DNA of 64,000 nt from contig VZSF01009844.1 in assembly GCA_013398295.1 (NCBI GenBank), positions 1 to 64,000 of the forward strand, in the 5' to 3' direction. The translations under genes were made by a program, and so were the position numbers. The stretch is from Chionis minor. Lineage: Eukaryota > Chordata > Aves > Charadriiformes > Chionididae. Below, one piece after another: positions 12,261 through 26,300 of the stretch. How positions within the stretch are numbered: the stretch's first letter is position 1; each line of letters opens with the position of its first letter. The notes beneath the pieces were generated by a model. That model did not search any database and was not told the origin of the DNA. It saw only the letters and a program-made list of their open reading frames with translations.

Positions 12261-13719
12261 GTTTTGAGAGGTTTAATTTTAATTAAAGGCGAAGTCACTG
12301 TATGTATAATAAAGTCTACTCTGGTGATAGGGTTTTTTGTTTTTCCTTTTCATTTTTTTTTGTCCGTGTTTTATATAGCTGTATGTACCTATTGCATACT
12401 AGTCTATCACTGTAAAATGATATGTGGGTGGCTTTTAATCCAGAACATTGTACAGCATTAGAAATATGCACTACATTTGGTTGCAATAAACTCAATGCAG
12501 TAGGCCTAAGCTGCCCGCCATTTTCCCAACACCGCCAGAGGTGTTGAAATAAAATTCTTTGTGACAGTTTTGGGTTGCGTGTGTTACCCTGGAATTTGTA
12601 CAACCGGCTGTGAAATGTAGGGTTGAAAAATGAATAGGCTGAATCTAAAAAAAAATGTGGGGAAGGAACATAATTAGCTTTTAAAAACATTATTTCAGAA
12701 TATTCTAAGATTTTTAAGGTGCTTTTCAATGTTCTTTACTGTTTGTTCCGTATTGTTTACATACCACACGTTCTCATTGTTTGGTATTTAGCAATAGATA
12801 TTTGGGCAATTATTTTTAATAATATTAAGCACCTTACATTTTTGCAGGATTTTATTCTATATATTGTTGCTTCCCTTGTAGTTTATTACATCTGTTGAGA
12901 AACCAGAGTTGGCCTTCTTGTAGTTTAATTTTCTATTGATCAGAAATAGTTTTGTAGATGGCTTTCCTGTAAAGGTTGGCTATGATATTTGTTTGAACTT
13001 GAGAAGTCTTGCACAACTTTAGTTTAACTTTTCATAAACTTATTTGTTGAGGTCCTATGCTTAGATATCAGGCACGGAAAGGTTTTATCACCAATGTTTT
13101 TTTGTCAAATACTCTTTAAAATAGTATGTGTTGGAGATCTATCGTGCCCTAATATTTTCATTTTCCAGTTTTATTTGTAATGGAAGTACTCAGAAAGTTG
13201 GCATAATCAGGAATACAAATGACTAAAAGAAATTCACAATTAAGAGTTATTTCAAAACAAACAAACAGAAAAGGAAACTTCTGGTCTAAACATATCAGCG
13301 CATTGTGTTTGATTCAAATTTTTTTTTTCTTCAGATGCAAATTGAAAATAACTTTAAAGAAAAATTGTTTTCTGAAGGACAATCTAAATTTAAGTGTTTA
13401 TATGTTGGAGGGGGTTTTGCTACCTCTGAAGACGATTTTTTTTTTTAATGTAGCTATCAGAGAGAAAGCTAGGACTGACATAGGAGCATTCTGGACATAT
13501 TCAAATGTTGAAATCCCAAATTAAAAAATTCCTAAGTTGAGCTGTTCTGGCTTGATTGGGGGGGTGAGGCAATAAAGTTCTAGTAAAACATAATCTGCAA
13601 TTAATTATTAACTATGAGTGAAAAGTGTTGGTATTTCTGTTCATCTACAGCAGAAGCAAAACACAGTTTAATCCAGAATCATTAGCAACTGTGGTTTGCT
13701 GTTTGTTTTCATAGACACT
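12261..13719. other. Region between CpG island and C5, including C5 proximal promoter
   Basis: This is AT-rich noncoding sequence with short open frames that resemble nothing known. The last 120 bases carry the C5 promoter motifs listed separately. No TATA box is placed at a convincing distance from the C5 ATG. Confidence 0.6.
13600..13612 (+). promoter_or_regulatory. C5: HNF1 motif in C5 proximal promoter
   Basis: ATTAATTATTAAC matches the HNF1 palindrome GTTAATNATTAAC at 12 of 13 positions, 108 bp upstream of the C5 ATG. C5 is made mainly by hepatocytes, and HNF1 sites at this distance are typical of liver secretory genes. A forkhead-like TGTTTGTTT follows at 13700-13708. Binding is inferred from motif and position only. 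Confidence 0.6.
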
Positions 13720-16700
13720 ATGACAATTTTAATATATTTTTTTGTTTTGTTATTTTCTGGAAAAACTTTTAGCCAAGAGAAAACGTAAGTAAAGCAAATA
13801 CAGAATTTACTGGAAATGTTACTTGATTATGACCCGCTGTTTTAGGTAAATAGACGCAGAATTTAAGTACAGCCGATACAAAAGGTACCGTCCAAATTGA
13901 TGTATTTTCACATGCAAAATTCTTACTAGTGTATGTGGGACTAATGCTGGAAAAAAGACTGGTGGTTTAAGCTCTTACTTAAATGTGTATTTTACAATTG
14001 TACATAGCAGTGCTTTTTTGATTCTTATATCTTAACAATGGTATATAGAAAGCAGCCAACCTAAGTGCTTTTGGCATTTCAGAAAAAGAAGATGCACATA
14101 TATAAAATGTTTTGTTCAACATCACTTCATACATATTTTAGATGTTATCTACCGTTATCTGGTCAGGCACTAAAGCCTGACTTGTGCTTTTGTAGAACGA
14201 TGCATACTTCAGCTTATAAACCACTGAAGAAATTCGAGTAATCCTGCAAAAATTTATTCACATTTGCCTGTACTGTTGCACTGTTTATTTCAGCAAGAAA
14301 TTTACTGGTGGGAAAACTACACAAGTGTAGTATTTGGAAGATTAATATTTCAGGGCTTAATTTGGCAAAAGGAATAATTATTTCTTTGTAAGGAGCCTGG
14401 CTTAGTAGACATGATTTTCTGTGTCTGCAAAATCAAATCCATAAACATTACCTAAGCTGTTATTTGGTACTGTTACATTACAGTTTTCATAAAAATTAAT
14501 CTGACTGGGGCTTTATTGTGTTTAACCGGTATCTTAGAATATCTTAGCCTGATTAGCTTGTTTGCTTTAATGCTGTGTACATAAGTGAATTGTAAACGGA
14601 AGTAAGAAATCCGAAAGAAATATAGTTCCATTACCCTTTTATTGTTTTATATTCCATATACAGATATGTCCTTACAGCACCAAAGATCTTCCGAGTTGGG
14701 GCATCTGAGAAGGTCGTAGTGCAAGCTTTTGGTTATGAGAAGGAATTTCCAGTCAATATTGCCATAAGAAGCTTTCCAGATAAGCTTGCTGTTTATTCTT
14801 CTGGCCATATTTCTTTAACTCCAGACAACAAATTCCAAAATGCTGTAACTTTAACAGTAAGGAATTCAGACTTTTCTTCCAGTTTTTTTATTGTGACATT
14901 TAGTTATAAATGTTAAAAAAAGATTATGGTAAGTTTTCAGTTGTTTAAATTGGGAGGGGAAACTTGATTTCTCAGTTTGCCACATGGAGTTCATTTCATT
15001 TTAGTTTGTCTGAAATTGAAAGTACAGTGGATAAAATTAGTGTGAAGGAGTGATACCAAAGTTAAACATATAATCAAACTATTTTAGAAGAATCATTGTC
15101 GTATAACTTGAAAAATTAAAAAGGGAGAGAATGGAGAAGTGTTGAATTTGGACAAGATATGTCAATTGAGTGCTCAGAGTAAGCCAAAATGATAATTAAA
15201 CCGAGGTTCAAGACTTGGTCTTGTCAGTGATAAGCTCCAAAGGGGACCAGATTTCGCCATAAAGGCTTTATTCAACTAATTTGCTTGAAGCAAAGAGTGC
15301 AGAAAACTATATAGATTTTTACTGAAAGCTGATGAACAAGAAGATTTTACTTGGGGTGATGCATCCCAGGAGATGCTTCTCGCCCAGTTTTACTTTTCAG
15401 CCGAAGTAGCTAAACTACCGACCACAACAGCAAGTGTGCCGTGCTGTGGCCAGGATTTATCACGTGTATAAATGGAAGTCTGATATTATGTATAACTGAG
15501 CTTTGCACTTTGCTATTTTAGTTCTGGACATAAAATGCAAAATTTCAAAATACCTGTTTGTAGCTTACTACTCCAGACCATCACATATAATGTAAAGAAT
15601 AATAAACACTTGTTGAGTGTTGATGTTTTCATTTAATAATCATTAACAACAGGATAGTAATTGCCATTCAGATACTCTTCTCAAAAAAACCCAAACAAAC
15701 AAAATCCACCCCCACCCCCCCACACAAAGTAGGAAAAAATACTTGAAAAATATTTTAATATTGTTTAAAAATCTTTATTTCATCTCCCCCAGCTTCAACC
15801 AGTGGATTTATCAAGAACAGGGAATTCGGCTGCGTATGTGTATTTGGAAGCTGTTTCTCCACATTTTACAAGATTAAAAAAAATTCCTGTTTCCTATGAG
15901 AATGGGTTTCTTTTTATTCAAACAGACAAACCAATTTATACTCCTGATCAGTCAGGTAAATAATGCTTATTTCTCTTGGCTGTTATTTGGTTTTTAAAGT
16001 CTGTTGACTTTGCCAAGGAATTAGGATTTAAATGTTCTTTAAGCTATTGGGTTATGTTGTATTGCCATTGTCTGCTATTTAATTTTTTAATCAGCAGAAT
16101 AATATTTTGAACTATTTGATCATACTGTAGAAATTAATCGCTTCTCCCAATATTGTCCTCTGCACCCTAAGTGACTAATCTGTGGCCCAAAGAGTGAAGC
16201 ACTTTCCTGGGAATATGTTAAAAATATTTGTGAAGAAGTGATGACCGAAGCATTGGTTTAGTGTAGATTGAGCTCTTTTCCTATGAAAGGGATATACCGC
16301 GATTGTGATGGTAAAAAATTACATTGCACTGTGGTGGTTCAATGTGAAAGAGTGGTGTGCAGGAATTCTTGTTACCAGCATGAATAAATAATCTGTGGAC
16401 ACTGTACTGACGAAAGGTCAGGAGCATTCTGTAAATACTAAAAAATATAAAAATTAGTATGGGTAAAAGTTTGGGTTTGGAGGCGTTGTGTTTCCTTATT
16501 TGTTTTTTAATCTCTATGATGGTATGTCTAATGTTTATGGTAATAATTCTTACAGTGAAAGTCAGGGTTTACTCCCTGAATCAAGAACTGCAGCCAGCTC
16601 GACGAGAAACTGTCCTAACATTTGTGGTAAGTTGTAACTGAATTTAATATTAATATTCTGTAGATCACAAAGCCAATAAATGTAGTTAGATCGTAGGTCA

Positions 16701-17334
16701 GAATTTGAATATTTAATAAAACTGTTAGATGTTTTTGCAGGTAGCCAGACATCTTTTAAAAGATCTAAAAATTACTTTGCACAGTTGGATAGAGCTTTTC
16801 AAGTCCCAGATGTGAAGTTGTTAAAGAATGGAAGAAAAGAAAAAATATTAATTATCTTTAATATCTGGGGAAAGGATTTTTGAGGGAATTTTAATAATAT
16901 ATGGTTTTCATACTGTTGTTTGTTTAATTTAAGACATAAAAATAATCAGTATCTATTATATTTTTTTTGCCTTTAAGAATAGGCTTGTTTTTACAGTAAC
17001 TTTTTAGCAATTTTAAGCCCTGTATAGTAACAGCTTTAACTTGTTGGAACCACAGTAAAACGTTTTATCAGAATTTCAGTCTGAGTTGTTTCTAGAAGGG
17101 TTTGTGTCTTCATGCTGTGAAATGGGCAAAGCTCTTAGAGAAATATGTTATGGCCAGGTTCCCACTGAAATCACAGAATGAAGATTTCCCTTTTGATAAG
17201 CATGATCTGTAACTGCTGTTTCTTTCCTGTTATACTTTAAAGGATCCTGAAGGAGTAAAAGTGGATATTATGGAAGAAGAAGATTTTACGGGAATAGTTT
17301 CTTTTCCTGACTTCAAGATTCCTCCTAATCCTAA
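13720..17334 (+). other. C5: C5 exons 1-5: signal peptide, MG1 and start of MG2
   Basis: Exons are 13720-13784, 14664-14856, 15793-15955, 16556-16626 and 17243-17334 (residues 1-195). Residues 1-18 form a hydrophobic signal peptide, with predicted cleavage before Gln19. The MG1/MG2 boundary region contains [18 protein letters not shown], the conserved complement/alpha-2-macroglobulin family signature. Exon 5 ends at a weak GTAGAT donor, but the join to exon 6 restores the expected KYGIW. Introns here hold nothing recognised. Confidence 0.95.
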
Positions 17335-20300
17335 GTAGATTTGTTTAATACTTTTTGAGAATTATTAGCTGCCTTTTCTGAAAGACTGGCAGAATGTCTT
17401 TTGCTTGATACACAGAGCATGCATGACTTGAAACTTGGAGCTTTATAACATTTCATGTAGTGTGTAACCATGATGTAAATAAGGAACTTATGACCAAGTA
17501 TTCTCCTTTTCAGTTGACTTCCAAGCTAACATTTGTCTCCTAAAGCCAAGTGGAAAGCTTACTCTCTGCATTTTCAAATAGATGACACATGCTCACTGTA
17601 ATAAGAGAAAGTGAGGAGATGCAGTGAGTGAAAATACTGGTAATAAAACTGAAATTAAAGAACAGTTAGTGGCAGGTTTGTCATGCTCAATTGAAAAGGA
17701 AGATTAACAAAACCTAAAACTTTCTACTATAGAGATAGAAACAGTGTCAAAGATGTATTGATTTCAAGGAGAGGAAACATTCATATTTCATACATATATT
17801 CATGCAAATCACCAGCATTTTTCCAGTAACAGCAGCATACAAAATAAATAACTCTTCAGTTCTCCTTTCAGTCTTGAGAGGGTGCTGAAGATTCACTGAG
17901 TTGGCAGAAGTGTGCTAACGGGTGCTTGAAAAAATGATTTTTGACTGATTTACATTTCATTAGGAAATAAGTAATAGTTTTAGTCTGAGGAAATATTAAT
18001 TTTGTATCCTTCTTGAAGCTGAGTATCTGCTAACAGTAGACGTGCATAATTTTTATCATGGTGCTGTACAGCTGAGAGATTGTAGGAACTGATTTTCTAT
18101 AAATTATTACGTAAACTGCAGGTGTGCCTCAGTGCTCTAGTCAGAGAGGAGTACCTGAATTGAAGTCTGCGTGAGTCCTTGGGAGCATTTTCTTGGCTAA
18201 TATATCTTGCAGCTACATTTTTCAATGTAGATACACGTACCCATTCTCAATCAAGATCTGATTGCTTGTAGGTCTTCATTCAGGATGACCTTTCTTATAG
18301 ATCCAATCACTGTGAACCACCTGCTTTTGGCCACAGTACAAAGTTTTGTTCCTAGAGCTTTGTTGATTGATTTGACATCATTTAAGATGGTGATGGACTG
18401 AAGGACTCCCCCCCTTTTTTCTTTTTCCCCCAAGTGCAAGATACTGCGTGTTATAACTACGACTTAGATTGTCTATGCAAGAACTAACATGCTTAATCCT
18501 TTTTTATAGTATGTATATGCCAAATAATTATTCATTCCTTGATCCAATTTGAACTTTAAATGCTTCCTTTCAAGAAACTTATTTGCTTTTTTGTGGAATT
18601 TCTGAATTCTTTATTACTGTCCTGTATAATCTTATACATGGGCTAACTGTATTGAGTTGACTTTGTTTAACAAAAGAATTGGTAAGTGGTCATACTCTCC
18701 AGCCATGTTTCTGTTATTAGGTGAAAAGACCATTTTTTACTTACGTTGAGCAAATTTAGCTATGTTACAAAACTGGCAAAGATGAAATGGATGTAGTATG
18801 TAAATTAAAGCAAACTCGATCTCGTTTCTTTGAATGGTAAGATAGGAAGAGATATACATTTAGATATACTTCACACATAGAAGTTCTGTGGGTTTAAGTA
18901 AAGTAATTTGAAATGAAACAAATGCCCTTTGAATGTGTCTTGTGGCAAAGAAAAGTCATCCAAGTTACGGTAAATCAGGTGGGTGATACATACTAGTCCT
19001 GCTGACTGCATTGAAACAGACTTGTAGCCACAAACAGGCATCTGTCTAACCTCAGGGGTGGTAATTAGCAAGTGCAAGAAGCTAACAAATAACATCTTAA
19101 TGACCCTAGTTACATTTCCAGTCTTGAAAATGTTGCTCTGCTTGTAACTGTAAAACAAAAAATTCTGACGTTAGTCATAATATAAACAATGGCATATTCT
19201 TTTCCAATTTATTTCAGTGCTTTAAAATAAGTTTCAGATAATTACATAAAATATCAAAGCAGAATCTTCTCAAAGTAGGCATTGAATGTGTGCAAAAACT
19301 TGTTGCAGAATTTTTCTCTCTAATTATTAGCATGAAATATTGGTAAGTAGTAATATTAATTTTTGTCTGGGACATTAATTTTCATCTTAAACAATTGTTG
19401 CCATTTCATAGGTACGGAATTTGGAAGATTGAAGCCAAGTATAAGAAGAATTTCATAACCACAGCTGTTGCAAAATTTGAAGTTAAGGAATATGGTAAGG
19501 TGTTCCCAACTGTGAACCTTCATTTTAATGTGTTTTTTCTGAGAAATTTATAGAAGACAACTCTACAACACAGAGGGAAAAAATGCAGAAACGCCTGAGG
19601 TAACATTGGCCTGCTTATACACAGCAGTGGGATCCAGTATAATGCCAGGTGGCAACGTCCACTCAAGCTAACCAGTCACATCGGTATAGGACTATTAATA
19701 CAACTTGCCTGTAATTAGAGTTGTTCTTTGGTATGCTGGCTCTTCTTGGCGTACTTGCACTGATGCAAAAGGAGGAGCCAGGGCAACTGCAGATAACTTA
19801 GGGCTTTATAAGTTGTGCTTCACTGTGGACAAGCTGACAGCTGTATTTTGGGGCTATAACATTGTAATTCAAATCACTTGAAACCAACATGATTCATTCT
19901 GAATACCTGTGGCTTAATGTCTAAAAGCACATCTAAGTGGCTTTCTTTTCTACTCAATTTTCAGCAATGCCGAGCTTTTCCATTGTCATAGAGCCAGAAA
20001 GTAACTTTATTAGTTCTGATAAATTTGAGAACTTCAGGATTGTTGTGAAAGCTAGGTAAGGAAATTTGGCTTTGATTTCTAAATATGTGTGTATCTCCTC
20101 TTCTTTTACCTGAATGATTCTCCGGTGTCCAGACGTCTCCTCTTTTACTTCCTCAAGAAACCCTATCATCACAATCCTTTTTGCTCTGCAAGAAAATGAA
20201 GTGACCTTTTTTAAATTTCTTACAAAGTGATTCTCTTTCAACAGAAGTGTTTTAAGCTATACAGACATGTGTTTTCTATCTCTTGCCTGTGAAATGACTC

Positions 20301-23300
20301 CTTTTCAAAAAGGAATTATTTGTTGCAGCCATTAAAGTAATCCTAAAAGCATTTGTATTGTTTTGTTCTCAGTTATTTTTATAACAAAAGGCTTACAAGT
20401 GCTGATGTTTTTCTTCGTTTTGGAATCATTGAAGAAAAAGAAAAAAGAATGATGCCTCGTGCACTGCATGTAACTAGGGTAAGAAGAAGCAAGCTTAGTT
20501 TGTATAGATTTCGTATGCTTAGTTCAGGACTGATCCAATTCCACGGAAGTTTTCCCATTAAATTTGATGAGAATGGGTTCCAACTCCTAGTTTGCATTGA
20601 CAGTGATTCAGTGTCAACTCTTCCTGTGTAATTCTATCATTGGGGTCATAGAAATGCACTTTACAGTGAAACTCGGAGGCAGCATCTGAGGCAGAATGTA
20701 ATTTCAATCTGGTTTAATTACTCACTTGAGCAAACTGTGTGGTAGAAATTTTTATGAAATAGCTTTTGTGCTGTCTATTACAGAATAAACAAAAGAAATA
20801 AAATGCAAGACCGATGTAGTAATACCAAATCATGATGGGAGACAAACAGATCAAAATCCTATTTTATGGGGAGTCTGTTCTCCACCAAGTATCCCTCCCT
20901 CATTTAGCCTGGCCTTTTTGATTTAGTCATTGAGGAATGATAAAAGGCATTATCTTTCCTCAGTTAGTGAAGATATCTCTGTGTTACTGCTACCTCTTGT
21001 TGGGCCTGCATGCGGACTTTGCAATATGTGCCATTGGTTCATTAATTATCAAAAGTTTTAGGGACTAAGGAATTCTTCATTAAAACATCTCCATCTTTGA
21101 TTTCCTCTGAAAATAGAAAATAAACAGAAACTTGCTGAAGTTAGAATTTGCGTATAGTGTATCTATATATTATTTCTAAACTATTAAGTAACAATTTATA
21201 TTTCATTTCCAGATTAAAAATGGAGTTGCTGAGATCAATTTTAACAGTAAGGAAGCAGTGAGTTCTATAGGGTTTCAAAGTCTAGAAGAATTGGATGGGT
21301 CATATTTATATATTGTGGCATCAGTGTTGGAGTCTACAGGTAAATTGCTTTTTAATAGATTTTTTTTTTTTTAATCTGCACTAATAGATTTTTTTAAACG
21401 TATCTGCAAATCTAAATGGAACTAGAAAGCAAAACTATATGGATAATTTTCTTAGTGTCAGACTTTCTTTAGTATTCAGAAGTCCTTCTTCCAAAAACTT
21501 ACAAGGACGAACAGTCCATCTGTCACTGTAAAAATGTTTAATTTTTTTTTTGCTATTTGTTTTCACAACAGTATTAGGGGTTGACTCTTTAGATGCAAGG
21601 ACTTCACTGTGACAGATAAGTTGTGCTGTTCTTTGAAGGCAAGTGGAGAAACCTAGGCTCTAGGATGTGGTTATTAAAAGGGGCGTAATATTTTGTTAGG
21701 TGGCCTCAGTAATGAAGCAGAATTTACCGGAGTCAGATTTGCTGTATCTCCTTACAAATTGAGTTTGATTGCTACTCCTCTCTTTGTGAAGCCTGGACTT
21801 CCGTTCTTCGTTAAGGTTAGTTAACATAAGCAGTATTGTTGCACATTGCAACATAAAACCCATAAAGCAGAAGCCTTATTATTTTTTTGTATGCATTACT
21901 CTAGGTCTTATCACGCTTTTAATTTCCTTTGACCTTTTATATTTTTTTAACTTGGTCTTATAGAAGAAGCTTAGCAGCTTGAAGGCTTTCTCCTTGAAAA
22001 ATGTCACCATTCATATAAGAAATATTGTCTATTCTGATGAACAGGTACAGGTGAAAGATACAGTCGATCACTTTGTTGGAAATGTCCCCGTAACTGTCAC
22101 TGCAAAATCATTTAGTGAGCAAATGGATGAAACAGAGTTGATAACAGAGGATTCAGAATCTGGGAGAAGAAAAACAAGCATGAAAGATGGAACTGCTTTG
22201 TTTGTTGTTAATATCCCATCTGATAGCAAAACATTGGAGTTTCAAGTGAGTTAAATCTGTTAATTTATTTCTTTGAGGGTTTAATTCTGTAGTTTTGCAA
22301 ATGTACAACACTAATAGGAAGATTTTACACTCAAAAAGTTAAGAGACTATAAACTTAGAGACAATTATGAATAATCAACTAGCAGGTGCTATAATGAAAC
22401 ATTACTTCTTAATTAAATTCTTTATTAAATTGTTCTGAAACAAAATATCCTAATTTGTCACATATTTATTTCATAATAATTATGAAACAAAATTTTTAAT
22501 TAATTGTGTGAAAAAAATCTCTGAGAGTGCTTCCCTCACTATGTAGGGAGTCATATCATTAACCTTTGCTGCTCCGTTTATTTATGTATGTGCTTCTACA
22601 CTACCCTTTTATATTTGACTTGATAGTTATAGATCTTTTTACTAAAGAAAACATGAAAGTCTTGAGTTGGCTTTTAATTTTTTAATACCTCTGAATAATA
22701 TTAATACCTCTGAATAATATGTTGCAGAATGCTTTTAATATTGTAATTATTTTTTTCTTAAGTACAATTCTTTGCTTAAACTATTCAGGAGTCAGAACAC
22801 ACGAGTTTTGTTTCCTTCTTTACTAAGAATTTTTTCAGACATTTTATTATCTTTTCAGGTAAAAACTGCAGATCCGCGTCTTTCAGATGAAAACCAAGCA
22901 AGTAAAACCTATGAAGCAAAAGCTTATTCATCGTTAAGTCAGAGTTATTTATATATTGACTGGACTTCGAACCACAAAATCCTAGAAGTAGGGGATTTCA
23001 TAAATATTAATGTATATCCACATAGTCATTATATTCATAAAATACATCACTACAGCTATTTGGTAAGTAACAGATGTTTCCACATAAAATACTGAATTGT
23101 GATTTAAAATATGGTCCTAGATGAAAAAGTTCAACAATCAAGAGTTATCCTCAGCATAGGATACGTGCAGCTCAGACAGCTGCTCCTTCCATATTCCACC
23201 TGTCAGTCTTATGGTAAAAAATTGTTAACAGTCTCATGTTTAAATTGTATATTAAATCTCCATTGTTTTGAATTCTTATCTGACGTAGACTGGGATTAAG

Positions 23301-26300
23301 GACAAGTAGTGCTGGTCAGGAGTTGAAATAGAGAGGTAGAGCAAGACGCGCAGAGACAGCACTTCTTTTTAGGGGATGACGGAGGGAGCTACCGTCCCTT
23401 GAACTAGACCCACTGGTCCCAAATGCATTTTTGGCTGTGTTAGATTATATCTAAATGCAAGCAATTATTACATGTCAGAAACATATTAAATATAACATTT
23501 GACTTTTTTATTCTCCATAATTTTTCTATTATAGATCCTGTCAAAAGGGAAGATAGTAACCTTTGGAACTCAGAAGAGAATTAAGAATTTGGAATATGAA
23601 CATCTAGCTTTGCAGATAACCCAAGAAATGGTTCCTTCAGCACGTCTTATTGTTTACTACATAGTCATGGGAGAAGAAACTGCCGAGTTAGTAGCTGATT
23701 CAGTTTGGCTGAATGTGGAACAGAAGTGTGGGAATAGTCTTAACGTGAGTAGCAAAATAAGCACTAATGTGTGCATTCATTTTATGGTCAGATTTGAACT
23801 TTGAATTACACTAATTCTTTAATGCTTCCTGGACTTATTAGAGTGTCTGCCTTCAGACGCATTTATTTTGGAACAATGTGCTTTTAGAATTACCAATATT
23901 TGTTTTCAATTTATAGATTAAGCTACAATCAAGCAAAGAGATACTGAATCCAGGAGATGTTGTATCACTTAACATGAAAACACAATTGAATTCCTTTGTT
24001 GCTTTGGCAGCTGTTGACAAGGCAGTATATGGAGTCACAGGAAGAGGAAAGAGAGCACTGGAAAAAGTTAAGTAGTGGCCACAAAAGAAAACCAAGTTGC
24101 TGTTTGTTTCATGTTCATATTCAGCTACCTATTACGTGTCATGCATTCAGTAAACTTGAAAGTAGGCAGAAGAGCAATTCAAGCCAGAGTGAAAGTTGCT
24201 GGTTAAAATCTGACAGTTCAAAATTGTAGTTTTAAAGACAGATCTGAGCTTATCTCATCAGAACCCTTCAGACATGGCTAAAAATAGGTTGCAGCGTTAG
24301 AGAGCTCCTTGATCAGAGAGGCATGGAGACTGCATTCTCCTTCTTAGTTCCTCTGGTGGTCTTCTCAGGTTATATTTTTAAGGCATACTGGTAGAATAGT
24401 CTGGCAAATGCTGTTATGTTCAGTGGGTTACAGAGGTTTTCAGCCCTTGTGGAATTCTACACGCATCTGTATGTAAGTAAAACCTTCATCTCAGCTGTCA
24501 CTGAAAGAATTCCATTCCTATGCTAAAACATGGTGTTTGTTTAATACTTCAGAACAATCAGATACAAAACACATAGAAGAAGAATAGGATAATGCTTTTG
24601 CACCAACTTTGAACATTTGAGTCTGTTTTATAGCACTGTTGAATTGGTTTTAAGCAAGCCAGTCTGAGCGTCAGAACATTAGTGAATCATTCCACCTTGA
24701 TTTGTCTGCGTGACTCTCACTCTGATGTGGGCTACAAGAAAGTGGCTGTGTTGGTGCTGGTGCATGAATTAGCTCAAAGATCGAAAAATGGTATCCTTCA
24801 GTGTCTTGTGAGGACATCTCTGGATTAAAGTGGCCTTTCTGCAAGTCTTAACTTTCTCATTCATCATATGATATGCTCCAGATTTTAGTTAGCTGCTGAT
24901 GTGTTTTTTCCTCAGGTAATGCTACATTTGGAAAAGAGTGACCTTGGGTGTGGTGCTGGAGGGGGTCGGAACAACATTGATGTATTCCGAATGGCTGGGC
25001 TTACATTTTTAACCAATGCAAATGTTGATGATTCAGATGAAGCAGGTATATTATTTGGTTTTAAACATGAAATTGTGGATTTTCCTTTCTGAAAAAATTC
25101 TGTTGTGATTCTTAGTTGTTAGTAATGCATATACTGATGGTTTTTGAGGGAGGAAAACTATGACATGGGGACGTGTAGATTGTAACTGAAATGAAAATAC
25201 TCTTATGAAGTTAAAATAGTAAACAGAAAAAGTCATCAAAATCTTGAATGTTATTTTATGGAATTATTTTTAATTGGGCTATGCTATTACCAAAATGGTC
25301 GTGTCTTTTGTACCTATTTATTTCTTTTTTGAACAGATGAAACTTGCAATGAAATTCTAAGAACCAAACGGTCTGACTTCAAGGAGCGGATATTCAAAGA
25401 AGGTATTAAAAAAATCTTTTAAAGTGTGTAATTATGAAAAAAAGATCACATCCATTAGAAATCAAGAATCTGATTGTTTGCTTACTACTTTTAATTATTG
25501 TTATTAACTTCATGTAGTGGAGAGAGATTGACAAGTATAGAAGGTGACTTTAGAGGGGACACTGTTTATAAAGCCTCTTAGCCATCTTCCAAATTTCAAG
25601 TCGGCAAACTTTAAGTACACTTTGAAAATACAGCACATGTTCAAGATTTATTTTATTTTTTTGAAGAGACGTAGCCTAAAAACTCACAGTACTACCATAT
25701 GGCAATCTTTCCTAGTGATCACCTGTCAGAGACCAAGCCTATCAGAAAAATGTAAAAAAATTTTAAAAAGTAATACAACTCCTTTTATCTAATTTATATT
25801 TTTGAATTCAGAATAGTAGTGATTAAGTGTGTGTCACTAGTTTTTGAAAATCGACAAATTTGTGTTCATCCTCAAATCTGTGCCTTCTCTGAAATTCTGC
25901 AAAATTTAAAAATACATTCAGTATAAAGAGTTAAGATGCATTTGGAAATAAAAAAAATATCTCAAGGAAGGGAATTATTTTATTATTATTTCAGCATCCA
26001 AATATGCACATCCAGAAATTCGAAAATGCTGTATGGCTGGAGTAAAAGCTTATCCAGTCAGTGAGACTTGCAGTGATAGAGCTCGGCGAATTCGGAGTAA
26101 CCAAAAGTGCATTTCTGCATTCAAAGACTGCTGTGAATTTGCAAACAGACTGCGGGAGGAAAAGCCTAATAAACTTCTAATATTGGCAAGAATGCGTAAG
26201 TACGAGAGCTTTAACTCTCCTGTGGACACATGGTGAAACATGGCCACCAGAATATGGGTAAATACAGAGGTGATAGCTTTGTTAATCTGGTAACCCCTCC

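Noticed and set aside
11167..12267. 366-codon open frame over the CpG island, with overlapping frames on both strands
   Set aside because: Low-complexity Arg/Pro/Gly/Ala translation, typical of CpG islands where stop codons are rare; no similarity to any protein.
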